This document shows, one piece after another, positions 34,587-43,178 of a stretch of DNA of 64,000 nucleotides. The stretch lies in the NCBI RefSeq assembly GCF_001632745.1, contig NZ_LQRT01000058.1, positions 1 to 64,000 on the forward strand. Reading direction: 5' to 3'. Origin of the DNA: Aquimarina aggregata. GTDB lineage: Bacteria; Bacteroidota; Bacteroidia; Flavobacteriales; Flavobacteriaceae. Position 1 is the first letter of the stretch. Every line of letters starts with the position of its first letter. The translations under genes were made by a program, and so were the position numbers. The notes under the pieces are model-generated. The model was not told where the DNA came from. It was given only the letters and a program-made list of their open reading frames with translations, and searched no databases.

Positions 34587-34841
34587 ATGATTGAAAGCAG
34601 TAAAATAGAAACATTCTGTATTTACCCTAATCCTATGATGGGAGAGGTGTATATAGATTTTAAAAATCAAATTTCTAAAGCGTCTTATAAAATTTTTGAT
34701 AAAAAAGGAAAGGTTGTTAAAGAAAGCAAGAAACTAATCCAAAGAAATACAATTTCATTAAAAGCATTACCTACTGGTATATATACTGTACGAGTAAAAA
34801 ATAAAAATAAGGTAATGACTAAAAAACTTCTGAGACTATAA
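34587..34841 (+). CDS. Stand-alone T9SS type A sorting domain (Por_Secre_tail) protein
   Basis: 84 aa composed almost wholly of a type A T9SS tail: YPNPMMGEVYIDF, then LPTGIYTVRVKNK and terminal KKLLRL. There is no signal peptide and no cargo domain, although the tail normally sits at the C-terminus of exported proteins. The 146 bp before it hold a promoter-like TATATTTG but no continuation of the frame to a cargo gene. It may be a relic of a larger gene, or a small protein reusing the fold. It follows the two-component system by 146 bp and has its own terminator. Confidence 0.75.
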   Translation: MIESSKIETFCIYPNPMMGEVYIDFKNQISKASYKIFDKKGKVVKESKKLIQRNTISLKALPTGIYTVRVKNKNKVMTKKLLRL

Positions 34842-34862
34842 GTTTTAGGAAGATTGGGGGGA

Positions 34863-34896
34863 AAAAAACTACTAACATTTTTGTTAGTAGTTTTTT
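34863..34896 (+). terminator. Intrinsic terminator after sorting-domain gene
   Basis: AAAAAACTACTAAC / GTTAGTAGTTTTTT, 14-bp perfect stem with 6-nt loop and terminal T-run. Confidence 0.88.
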
Positions 34897-35108
34897 CGTT
34901 TTAAGGTGTCTAGAGTTTGTTGTATACACTTTGATTTATTCATTATTTATACTTACCAAAATAGAATTTGTATTAACATTAGAGTTATTTTACTATGCAT
35001 GCATACAATATGATTAGTGTTTCTTTTATCAAGATGCTAAGAATACATATATTGTTCGCCAGTTTTTAATTACCATAAAATAACGCACAATACACAATAA
35101 TTAACTAT

Positions 35109-36116
35109 ATGTATACTTCGAAAATATCTGGATTAGGATCGTATGTTCCTGAGAATGTTGTGACAAATGATGATCTTTCTAAAATAATGGATACAAATGA
35201 TGCTTGGATCCAAGAAAGAACAGGAATAAAAGAAAGACGCCATATAAAAAAAGGAGATGGTAATAGTACATCTACTATGGGAGTTAAAGCAGCAGAAATA
35301 GCATTAGAAAGAGCTAATTTAACTACAGACGATATAGATTTGATCATTTTTGCAACGCTAAGTCCCGATATGTATTTTCCCGGGGGAGGAGTTCGTGTGC
35401 AAGAAATGATGAACATGAGAACAATTCCTGCTTTGGATGTCCGCAATCAATGTAGTGGTTTTGTATATGCGATCTCTGTAGCTGATCAATTTATCAAAAC
35501 GGGAATGTATAAAAACGTACTGGTGATTGGTAGTGAAAATCATAGTGGAGGATTAGATATGACCACTCGAGGTAGAGGTGTTTCAGTAATTTTTGGAGAT
35601 GGAGCTGGAGCTGCAGTGTTGACCAGAAGCGAAAAAGAAGGTAAAGGTGTTTTATCAACACATCTGCATAGCGAAGGAGCACATGCAAAAGAATTATCTC
35701 TTGAAGGCCCTAGTACTGCACATTGGGTGCCAGAAATTATAGCAGATAATCCAAAAGAGAATATACCGTATTATCCATATATGAATGGACAATTTGTATT
35801 TAAAAATGCTGTGGTACGTTTTTCTGAAGTAATAAATGAAGGCTTACAGGCAAATAATCTTACATCTCAGGATATTGATATGCTGATACCGCATCAAGCA
35901 AATTTGAGAATTTCTCAGTTTGTTCAAAAACAATTTAAATTATCTGATGATCAAGTGTATAATAATATTCAGAAGTATGGAAATACTACAGCTGCATCTA
36001 TACCCATAGCACTTACCGAAGCTTGGGAAGAAGGAAAAATTAAAGATGGAGATTTATTAGTTCTTGCTGCATTTGGTAGTGGTTTTACCTGGGGTAGCGC
36101 TATTATTAGATGGTAA
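35109..36116 (+). CDS. fabH: 3-oxoacyl-ACP synthase III (KAS III)
   Basis: 335 aa. Condenses acyl-CoA with malonyl-ACP to start fatty acid synthesis. Catalytic triad: Cys115 (VRNQCSGFVY), His262 (IPHQANLR) and Asn292 (YGNTTAASIP). Full length. It is a single gene, not beside rpmF/plsX or accB, so it may be a paralogue devoted to a specific fatty acid or secondary product rather than the housekeeping copy; sequence alone does not separate these. Confidence 0.92.
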   Translation: MYTSKISGLGSYVPENVVTNDDLSKIMDTNDAWIQERTGIKERRHIKKGDGNSTSTMGVKAAEIALERANLTTDDIDLIIFATLSPDMYFPGGGVRVQEMMNMRTIPALDVRNQCSGFVYAISVADQFIKTGMYKNVLVIGSENHSGGLDMTTRGRGVSVIFGDGAGAAVLTRSEKEGKGVLSTHLHSEGAHAKELSLEGPSTAHWVPEIIADNPKENIPYYPYMNGQFVFKNAVVRFSEVINEGLQANNLTSQDIDMLIPHQANLRISQFVQKQFKLSDDQVYNNIQKYGNTTAASIPIALTEAWEEGKIKDGDLLVLAAFGSGFTWGSAIIRW

Positions 36117-36132
36117 AAAGATATTATAAAAT

Positions 36133-36164
36133 AAAAACGCGAAGCATATTAGCTTCGCGTTTTT
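36133..36164 (+). terminator. Intrinsic terminator after fabH
   Basis: AAAAACGCGAAGC / GCTTCGCGTTTTT, 13-bp perfect stem, 6-nt loop. Confidence 0.9.
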
Positions 36165-36383
36165 GTGTTTAATTACTCGGTTATTAATTTTTTAAAGGCT
36201 AATTCAAATAAACCATAACCATGATTCTACTATATTAAACGTAATAAATTGCGATGTGTTACAGAATTTGTGAAATTTTTGCAATTATTTAACTTTAATA
36301 CATTTTTAATTAAAAATCTTTAAATTTAACTAAATTAGTAAATATTTATTAATGTATTAACATTTTAACTGTAAATAACTAAT

Positions 36384-38777
36384 CTATAGGATACCTCCGC
36401 CTGATTTTTCATTATTATCTCGTCTTTTTCTAGATAGTTTTTTATTTTTTCCACTTCCAAAACGATAAGATAAACCTAAATAGACTGTTTGTGTTTCTCC
36501 TTGAAACCTTCCATTTTGACGAAAAGGAACATCACTTTCAAACCTAAAACGCATGGTATTGAATAGGTCATTGTAATTGATACTAAAAGTTCCTTTACCA
36601 TCTAAGAAATTGTAACGTGCTCCTGTGTTCACAAAATAAAACGGCTTAGATTCGAATTGAACCCCGTCCTGTGGCCCACGATAGAATCCAAATACTTGAA
36701 AGGTTAAGTTCTTTGTAGCTTTAAGACTATTATTTATCCTAAAATTATAGATTACGGCATCGACTTCTCTTGATATGTTATTGACTATACCTTTTTGAGT
36801 CTGTCCATATAGGTCAAAACTAGCATTTAAACTCCACCATTTAGTGGCTTTGTAATTTCCTGATATCTCGATTCCATAAGCAGAATTGTTATCAAAATTA
36901 TCAAAAGTTAATATTTGCCCATCTGGTACAATAGGGTCTGTGATAAGTGTCTGGTTAATCTCATTATTTATAATTCTATAAAACACTCCACTTGTAATTG
37001 ATCCGTTTTGTAATTTTCTAGTATAATTAGCTTCGATAGAATTGGTAAACTGTGGTTCTAAGTTTTGGTTACCTCTAGAAGTAATTCTAGGAACACTCCA
37101 TTCACGTATAGGATTAACTTGATTTAAACCAGGTCTATCGACTCTTCTGCTATAACTTAATTGATAACTGTTTTTTTCACCTGGGGTATAAGAGATATAT
37201 GCAGATGGGTAGATTGTAAAAATATCATCTTCGAATTTTCTAATAATATCATCTTGAGATGATCTTTTTTCTATAAAAGTAGCATCCACTTGGTAGTTTT
37301 CTACTCTTGTGCCAATTTGGTAAGACCATTTTTCTAAGTTTTTGCCGTACGTAGCATAAATCGAATGAATATCACGATCATAGGTGAAGTTAGAGTTAGG
37401 AAAAAGTGTTGACGCATAATCATTATCGGTTCTGCGTAATCTAAGTTCATAACCAAGTTCTAATTTGGCTTTTTCGGATAGCGGATTAACATAATCAAGG
37501 TTGATTGTAGTATTTGTTCTATTATTACCAATTAAATCATTATAAGCTGTCGCTGTACCATTTCCGCCAGTAAAACTAAAATCATCATCACTATCACTTT
37601 CAAAATCATTGAAATCAACTTCTAATTCTATATTATGACCTTCTTTGATAAAATTATGTTTATAATCCAGATTGTAAGTACCGCCAAGATTATCACTATC
37701 GCTTATCAAGTTTTGAATTAAATCATCTTGATCGTTGTTTAAGAAAAGTACATCTGTAAAGCCTCTGGTTACTCCATCAAATAAATTTTGATTGGTATAT
37801 ACCGAAAATGTATTACGTTCATTAATATAATAATCGATCCCAATTTTAATTAAATGAGATTTATTGTTGTCCAAAAATCTAAAGTTCTGTCTACTATTAT
37901 CATCTTCTCTAAACACAAAACCTCCATTTAAATTTTTGGTGATATTTGTGCCGTAATTACCATAGATATTTACTTTACCTGTTCTGTAATTTAAATCTAT
38001 AGAATTGTTAAAACGTGCGTTTTTATCAAAATTTACGCCGAGGTTTAAATTACCATTAAACCCCATATTACTATTCTTATGAAGTACGATATTAATAATT
38101 CCGCTCATCCCTTCCGGGTTGTATTTTGCTGATGGATTGGTAATAAGTTCAACTTTTTTTATCGAGGTAGAAGGGATTTGTTTTAATAATTGAGCAGCGC
38201 TTATATTCGTAGGTTTTCCATCGATAAGGATACGTACATTTTGATTTCCTCTTAAAGCTATATTACCATCCTGGTCTACATTTACAGAAGGAATATTATT
38301 CATGATTTCTGCTGCTGTACCTCCTGTAGTTGTAAGATCTTTTCCAACATTAATCACTTTGCGATCAATTTTTTGTTCGATTGTTGTTCGTTCTGCTACT
38401 ATGGTTACATCATCTAATGATTCGGCCTCTTCATCTAGTGTGACTATGCCAATATCAATGTCTTTATTCGTTTTAGAAATATCTATGGTTCGTGAATAAG
38501 AAGTATACCCCATAAACTGAATTTTTAAGGTATAAGATCCTTTTGGAATATCAGCAATCAAAAAATCTCCATTTTCTGTACTAATGCCTCCACTAATAAT
38601 TTTTTCAGAAACATCAGTAAGAACTACTGTAGCGTAGGGGATTGGTTGGTTTAAGTTTTTATCAACGATTTTACCTTTTATGGTACCCAGAATGACTCCG
38701 TCTTTGGGTTGTGCAGTGCTTAAAAGAGAATAGAATAGAAAAAGTAAAACACCAGTTTTTTTAATACTTGTTTTCAT
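36384..38777 (-). CDS. TonB-dependent receptor family, outer membrane beta-barrel protein
   Basis: 797 aa. Signal peptide 1-22; CarboxypepD_reg-like domain about 28-115 (LGTIKGKIVDKNLNQPIPYA); plug domain about 125-225 with NIPSVNVDQDGNIALRGNQN and LITNPSAKYNPEGMSG; barrel of the OMP_b-brl_3 group ending in a basic tail (SGKNKKLSRKRRDNN). Same family as the 23509 gene but with no regulator beside it. Substrate unknown. Single gene. Confidence 0.92.
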   Translation of the reverse strand: MKTSIKKTGVLLFLFYSLLSTAQPKDGVILGTIKGKIVDKNLNQPIPYATVVLTDVSEKIISGGISTENGDFLIADIPKGSYTLKIQFMGYTSYSRTIDISKTNKDIDIGIVTLDEEAESLDDVTIVAERTTIEQKIDRKVINVGKDLTTTGGTAAEIMNNIPSVNVDQDGNIALRGNQNVRILIDGKPTNISAAQLLKQIPSTSIKKVELITNPSAKYNPEGMSGIINIVLHKNSNMGFNGNLNLGVNFDKNARFNNSIDLNYRTGKVNIYGNYGTNITKNLNGGFVFREDDNSRQNFRFLDNNKSHLIKIGIDYYINERNTFSVYTNQNLFDGVTRGFTDVLFLNNDQDDLIQNLISDSDNLGGTYNLDYKHNFIKEGHNIELEVDFNDFESDSDDDFSFTGGNGTATAYNDLIGNNRTNTTINLDYVNPLSEKAKLELGYELRLRRTDNDYASTLFPNSNFTYDRDIHSIYATYGKNLEKWSYQIGTRVENYQVDATFIEKRSSQDDIIRKFEDDIFTIYPSAYISYTPGEKNSYQLSYSRRVDRPGLNQVNPIREWSVPRITSRGNQNLEPQFTNSIEANYTRKLQNGSITSGVFYRIINNEINQTLITDPIVPDGQILTFDNFDNNSAYGIEISGNYKATKWWSLNASFDLYGQTQKGIVNNISREVDAVIYNFRINNSLKATKNLTFQVFGFYRGPQDGVQFESKPFYFVNTGARYNFLDGKGTFSINYNDLFNTMRFRFESDVPFRQNGRFQGETQTVYLGLSYRFGSGKNKKLSRKRRDNNEKSGGGIL

Positions 38778-38936
38778 TTGATTGATTTTTGATTGATGAG
38801 TAAACGCACTAAATAATACTATTTGTTAGTGCATATAATTTTTAATGAACACGGTGATTAAGCGTGTGTATGAGTAAGACGAGTATCTAATATGTCTGTT
38901 ACACTATAGTATTACTTTAACATTATATTAAAAATA

Positions 38937-38965
38937 AAAACCGCCCTTTTTAAAAGGGCGGTTTT
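38937..38965 (-). terminator. Orphan intrinsic-terminator hairpin in a 422-bp gene-free gap
   Basis: AAAACCGCCCTTTT / AAAAGGGCGGTTTT, 14-bp arms around one base. The minus strand has the better T-rich tail. It lies between two divergent genes (38777 minus, 39200 plus), where no known gene should end. The rest of 38778-39199 shows only AT-rich sequence and a CTAACTAACTAA repeat near 39030; no ORF above ten codons was found. Confidence 0.7.
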
Positions 38966-39167
38966 CTATAATAACCAAATAGTAACACTAACCATCAACT
39001 ATGAATAAAATTTGATTATTATTAAGTAACTAACTAACTAAATTTATGAAAAATCATATCTTTATAAGTAAGACGTAGTGCTTTGATTTGTGTTACAGGG
39101 TTCCTTTGTTTTTAACATTTTTACTGGGTTTTTTAACGTTTATCATCTAATTTCCCACGTAAAACAT

Positions 39168-39175
39168 TAGATTTG
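39168..39175 (+). promoter_or_regulatory. -7 promoter element TAGATTTG
   Basis: TANNTTTG match 24 bp before the preferred start at 39200; it overlaps the alternative TTG start at 39173, which argues against that start. Confidence 0.5.
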
Positions 39176-39199
39176 AATTTAAAAATTGATAATGACCTT

Positions 39200-39562
39200 A
39201 TGAGTAAAAGGACCATGGTGCTTGGTGCATCTTTAAAAACCAATAGATATTCTAATTTTGCAATACATAAATTAGTAGAAAATGATCATGATGTTGTAGC
39301 TGTTGGATTAAAAAAAGGAGAAGTCGCAGGAGTAGAAGTAAAAACAGAACTTAATAATTTAGAAGAAATTGATACGGTTACTCTTTATTTAAATCCTTCA
39401 AGACAGAGGCAGTATTACAATACTATTATAGCCCTTAATCCTAAAAGAGTAATTTTTAATCCAGGTACCGAAAATCCAGAGTTCTATCAACTCCTTGAAG
39501 AGAATAATATTGAAGTTGAGGTTGCTTGTACTTTAGTATTACTTTCTACGGATCAATATTAA
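39200..39562 (+). CDS. CoA-binding domain protein (CoA_binding_2)
   Basis: 120 aa from the ATG at 39200 (MSKRTMVLGASLKTNRYS). Single Rossmann-like CoA_binding_2 domain with NFAIHKLVENDHDVVAVG and the end motif EVACTLVLLS with a Cys that can form a CoA disulphide in this family. Role unknown. Its last 24 bases overlap the end of the convergent symporter gene. Confidence 0.9.
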   Translation: MSKRTMVLGASLKTNRYSNFAIHKLVENDHDVVAVGLKKGEVAGVEVKTELNNLEEIDTVTLYLNPSRQRQYYNTIIALNPKRVIFNPGTENPEFYQLLEENNIEVEVACTLVLLSTDQY

Positions 39563-40978
39563 ACCAAAGAATGTAAGGAAGCCATTTAGGATTAATATAA
39601 AAAAACCAAATTCAAATCCAAACCAAATAGCACTATTATCACTTATAAAGTAAGATAGTACTGGGGCTAAGATAGCAACAATAGGTACTAATTTGTCCTT
39701 CACTTTTAGAGTTGTAAATAGGCCAAAAGCGTATAACCCTAATAAAGGCCCGTAGGTGTACCCTGCAAACACAAATAGTTTGGTAATTACACTTGCATCT
39801 TTGATCACATATTTAAAAATGATAATTACTAAAACCAATACAAACGAAAATAAGATGTGGATCTTTTTCCTAACCTTAACCTGATCGATAGCCGAATACT
39901 TTTTTTCGATATCTATAATATCAATACTAAATGATGTAGTAAGCGAAGTTAGTGCACTATCCGCACTACTATAGGCAGCAGCAATGAGTCCTAATATAAA
40001 AAATACAGCAATTCCGATTCCCAAATCACTTTGCGTGGCGATAACAGGAAACAGTTGATCTTTATGAGCATCTATACCATTTATACTTGCATATTGTGTT
40101 AATAATAAACCTAATCCTAGAAATATAAAGTTGACTATAGTTAAAACAATTGTAAACCAAAACACATTTTTTTGTGCGTCTTTTAGACTTTTACAGGTTA
40201 AGTTTTTTTGCATCATGTCCTGATCCAATCCAGTCATAACTATAGCAATAAAGATTCCTGATAAAAACTGTTTCCAGAAATAATTGGCACTTTTATAATC
40301 ATCAAAAAAGAATATCTGTGATAGATTACTATCCATAACATAACCAAAAAGATTACCTTCTTCAATTGCAAGGCCATCAGAGATATAATGAATAGCTACT
40401 CCTAATGCAATAAGCATAAATAGGGTTTGCAGTGTGTCGGTCCAAACAATCGTTTTAATACCTGATTTGAAAGTGTACAACCAAATAAGTAAAATAGTAA
40501 TAATTACAGTAACCCAAAAAGGAACACCCATGGCATCAAACATAATTGTTTGTAGTACATTGGCTACCAGAAATAATCTAAAGCTAGCTCCTGTTATCCT
40601 GGATATTAAAAAGAATGACGCCCCTGTTTTATAGGCATGATTTCCAAAACGCTCATCAAGATAGGTGTATATTGAAGTAAGGTTTAATTTATAATACAGA
40701 GGTAATAATACAGAACCGATAACAAAATATCCTATAATATATCCCAGAACCACCTGAAAGTATCCGAAACCAATTTTCTCGACAGCGCCAGGTACAGATA
40801 TAAATGTTACACCACTTAAGGAAGCGCCAATCATACCAAAGGCTACAATGTACCAAGGTGATTGTCTATTTGCTTTGAAAAAAGCATCGTTTCCGGCTTG
40901 TTTTCCTGTGAAATATGAGATTAATAAAAGAATTCCAAAATAAGCTGCAATGAGAAGCAGAATATGTAAAGGTTGCAT
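39539..40978 (-). CDS. Sodium:solute symporter (SSS family)
   Basis: 479 aa, about 13 transmembrane segments. SSS/LeuT-fold features: an early FKANRQSPWYIVAFGMIGAS (TM1), SGVTFISVPGAV, TGLDQDMMQKNLTCKS loop and SSADSALTSLTTSFS (sodium-site TM8 region). It imports a small organic solute with Na+; the substrate (sugar, vitamin or sialic acid types are related) cannot be fixed. Single gene. Confidence 0.93.
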   Translation of the reverse strand: MQPLHILLLIAAYFGILLLISYFTGKQAGNDAFFKANRQSPWYIVAFGMIGASLSGVTFISVPGAVEKIGFGYFQVVLGYIIGYFVIGSVLLPLYYKLNLTSIYTYLDERFGNHAYKTGASFFLISRITGASFRLFLVANVLQTIMFDAMGVPFWVTVIITILLIWLYTFKSGIKTIVWTDTLQTLFMLIALGVAIHYISDGLAIEEGNLFGYVMDSNLSQIFFFDDYKSANYFWKQFLSGIFIAIVMTGLDQDMMQKNLTCKSLKDAQKNVFWFTIVLTIVNFIFLGLGLLLTQYASINGIDAHKDQLFPVIATQSDLGIGIAVFFILGLIAAAYSSADSALTSLTTSFSIDIIDIEKKYSAIDQVKVRKKIHILFSFVLVLVIIIFKYVIKDASVITKLFVFAGYTYGPLLGLYAFGLFTTLKVKDKLVPIVAILAPVLSYFISDNSAIWFGFEFGFFILILNGFLTFFGLILIRRK

Positions 40979-41037
40979 AAATTTTGGTTAAAATGAATCC
41001 CCAAAATACAAATTAACTAGAAATCCTAAACCATAAA

Positions 41038-41724
41038 CTATTTATTTCTTATATCGCTTTCTATAATACCATCACGTAAACGAATTACTCTATGAGCATG
41101 CGCGGCAACCTCTTCTTCATGAGTTACCAGAATAACAGTATTCCCCGCAGCATGGATATCATCAAAAAGTTGCATGATCTCTAAAGAGGTTTTGGAGTCC
41201 AAATTTCCTGTAGGCTCATCGGCTAAAATAATCGAAGGTTTGTTGACCAGTGCTCTACCAACGGCAACACGTTGTCGTTGACCACCAGATAGTTGATTTG
41301 GTTTATGATCCATACGATCAGCAAGTCCAACATCGTTAAGAACTTCTTCTGCTCGCGTTACTCTATCTTTTTTTGAAATACCTGCATAAACCATGGGCAA
41401 TGCTACATTATCTAATGCCGTAGTTCGTGGTAGTAGATTAAAAGTCTGGAAAACGAATCCGATCTCTTTATTCCTGATATCGGCTAATTCATTATCAGTC
41501 ATTTGACTTACATCATTTCCATTAAGGTTATAGGAACCAGAGGTTGGAGTGTCTAGACACCCCAATAGATTCATTAATGTAGATTTCCCAGATCCTGAAG
41601 GCCCCATAATGGCTAAGTATTCGCCTCTAGCAATATCTAAGTCAATTCCCTTTAAAACATAAACTGTTTCTTGTCCTAATTGAAAATTTCTTATAATCTT
41701 TCTGATTTCAATAACGTTTCCCAT
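41038..41724 (-). CDS. ABC transporter ATP-binding protein, MacB/LolD type
   Basis: 228 aa. Walker A GPSGSGKST, Q-loop VFQTFNLLPR, signature LSGGQRQRVAVGRAL, Walker B ILADEPTGNLD and H-loop THEEE. This sequence set is typical of the MacB/LolD/FtsE group that powers lipoprotein or peptide export. The permease is not adjacent in this window, so it is presumably encoded elsewhere. Confidence 0.93.
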   Translation of the reverse strand: MGNVIEIRKIIRNFQLGQETVYVLKGIDLDIARGEYLAIMGPSGSGKSTLMNLLGCLDTPTSGSYNLNGNDVSQMTDNELADIRNKEIGFVFQTFNLLPRTTALDNVALPMVYAGISKKDRVTRAEEVLNDVGLADRMDHKPNQLSGGQRQRVAVGRALVNKPSIILADEPTGNLDSKTSLEIMQLFDDIHAAGNTVILVTHEEEVAAHAHRVIRLRDGIIESDIRNK

Positions 41725-41910
41725 AGAGTGATCTTTACCGATTGTTAAGATACAATTTTAGACTATATGACGCAGTCACAGTAAAGTTGTTACAATCTAT
41801 TATTAAAAAATACCAGAAGATTTAGTTTAACCAAAAGAAGGTGTAAGTTAGAATTCATCAATGTATTTATTACTATGATTTTAATCATTTTTCGCACAAG
41901 ATGTTGTAAT

Positions 41911-41918
41911 TAATTTTG
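41911..41918 (+). promoter_or_regulatory. -7 promoter element TAATTTTG
   Basis: TANNTTTG match 27 bp before the PAS gene start. Confidence 0.45.
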
Positions 41919-41944
41919 CCTGAAATTAACTAACAATAAGATAT

Positions 41945-42541
41945 ATGAAAGCACTTAAACGCCCCGAACCTATTAATGCAGAAATCATTTTGGATACGAA
42001 ACAAACCATCATGAGTAAAACAAATCCAAAAGGAATCATTGAGTATGCAAATGATTACTTTATGGAAATATCGGGTTATGAAGAGTTTGAATTAATAGGA
42101 CAACCTCATAATGTGATACGTCACCCAGATATGCCCAAAGTGATATTTAAATGGCTATGGGAGAGATTGAAAGAGAAAAAAAACATAAATGCCCTGGTAA
42201 AAAACTTAGCTAAAGATGGAAGGTTTTATTGGGTAATTACAGATTTTGAAGTTAAGCTTGACGATAATGGAGAAATCAAATCTTTTTCTGCAAGGAGGAA
42301 AGCACCTCCAAGATCTACAATAGAGAAAATTAGTGCACTTTACAAGAAAATCTTATCTATAGAACAAGCTCGTGGAGTTGAGATAGCTGAAAAATATTTT
42401 GTAGGGTTTCTAGAAGAAAAAGGAATGACATATGATGAATTTATAGAGGATATATGCCTCTCTGAAACTCAAAAACCTGTTGATATGAAAGAACTTCAGT
42501 ATTATAAGCGTAAGGGGTTATTTGTAAGAATGTTTAGATGA
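41945..42541 (+). CDS. Stand-alone PAS domain protein (Aer-like PAS)
   Basis: 198 aa, cytoplasmic. PAS domain about 20-115 with the Aer-type segment HNVIRHPDMPKVIFKWLW and the following NINALVKNLAKDGRFYWVITDFE strands, then a helical region about 120-198. No kinase, GGDEF or methyl-accepting output domain is attached, so it probably signals through protein contact. Cofactor (FAD or haem) is not established. Single gene with a terminator-like hairpin. Confidence 0.9.
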   Translation: MKALKRPEPINAEIILDTKQTIMSKTNPKGIIEYANDYFMEISGYEEFELIGQPHNVIRHPDMPKVIFKWLWERLKEKKNINALVKNLAKDGRFYWVITDFEVKLDDNGEIKSFSARRKAPPRSTIEKISALYKKILSIEQARGVEIAEKYFVGFLEEKGMTYDEFIEDICLSETQKPVDMKELQYYKRKGLFVRMFR

Positions 42542-42574
42542 TATAGAATTACTTATCAGGAAAATAAATGTTTT

Positions 42575-42605
42575 AAGCACTTCGAAATTTTATTTCGAGG
42601 TGCTT
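42575..42605. terminator. Hairpin at convergent gene ends
   Basis: AAGCACTTCGAAAT / ATTTCGAGGTGCTT with one G-U pair and 3-nt loop. It covers the stop codon of the minus-strand gene; T-tracts are weak. Confidence 0.6.
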
Positions 42606-43155
42606 ATAATCGTATAGTAAAGTGTTCTTTTGCCTGTTCTGTTCTAAAGAAAACAAAACCTAGATCAAAAGTATCAATGGTTACAGTTACTTTGGGATGA
42701 TCTTTTATTTTTTCCCAGGTAGAGAGATTATCTTTAGATTTATATATGTTATTGATCAATACTAACGAATCATTATGACTATTTGAAAATAAGATGTCTA
42801 GAGTTTTCATACTATAGTCGTTCGTATAGGCTAAATCGTAATGATCCGATTCAGTATTTTTTGTAACGGATGCCAAATCACCAATTTGTATGATTTGGTC
42901 TATAGGATAGGGTGAATCATCTAAGATCACAATGTGTTGACATTCTAAATATAAAATTACTCTATTGATAAGTTTAAGATTTTTTAAACTTAGATCATGT
43001 TTTTTATATGCGGATATAGTAATGTTATTTGATATGTTACTTTTTTTATCATAAAAACATTTAGTAACTAAATTATAGACAAAAGGCGAATGAACCCCAT
43101 GTTGATTAGTAGATTTTAAAAGAAATTTAAAGTACCGTTTGATTCTAGTTAGCAT
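42604..43155 (-). CDS. Degenerate class I SAM-dependent methyltransferase-like protein
   Basis: 183 aa. The N-terminus (FKFLLKSTNQHGVHSPFVYN, then VTKCFYDKK) is the hallmark of a flavobacterial methyltransferase group usually some 240-260 aa long, from memory. Here the expected SAM-binding GxGxG strand is not visible; the middle reads ILDDSPYPIDQIIQIGDLAS and DHYDLAYTNDYS. It looks shortened and probably no longer binds SAM, but the frame is intact. It lies 23 bp after the ABC-F gene on the same strand. Confidence 0.7.
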   Translation of the reverse strand: MLTRIKRYFKFLLKSTNQHGVHSPFVYNLVTKCFYDKKSNISNNITISAYKKHDLSLKNLKLINRVILYLECQHIVILDDSPYPIDQIIQIGDLASVTKNTESDHYDLAYTNDYSMKTLDILFSNSHNDSLVLINNIYKSKDNLSTWEKIKDHPKVTVTIDTFDLGFVFFRTEQAKEHFTIRL

Positions 43156-43178
43156 AGGTATACTTATAAAAACTAAGA

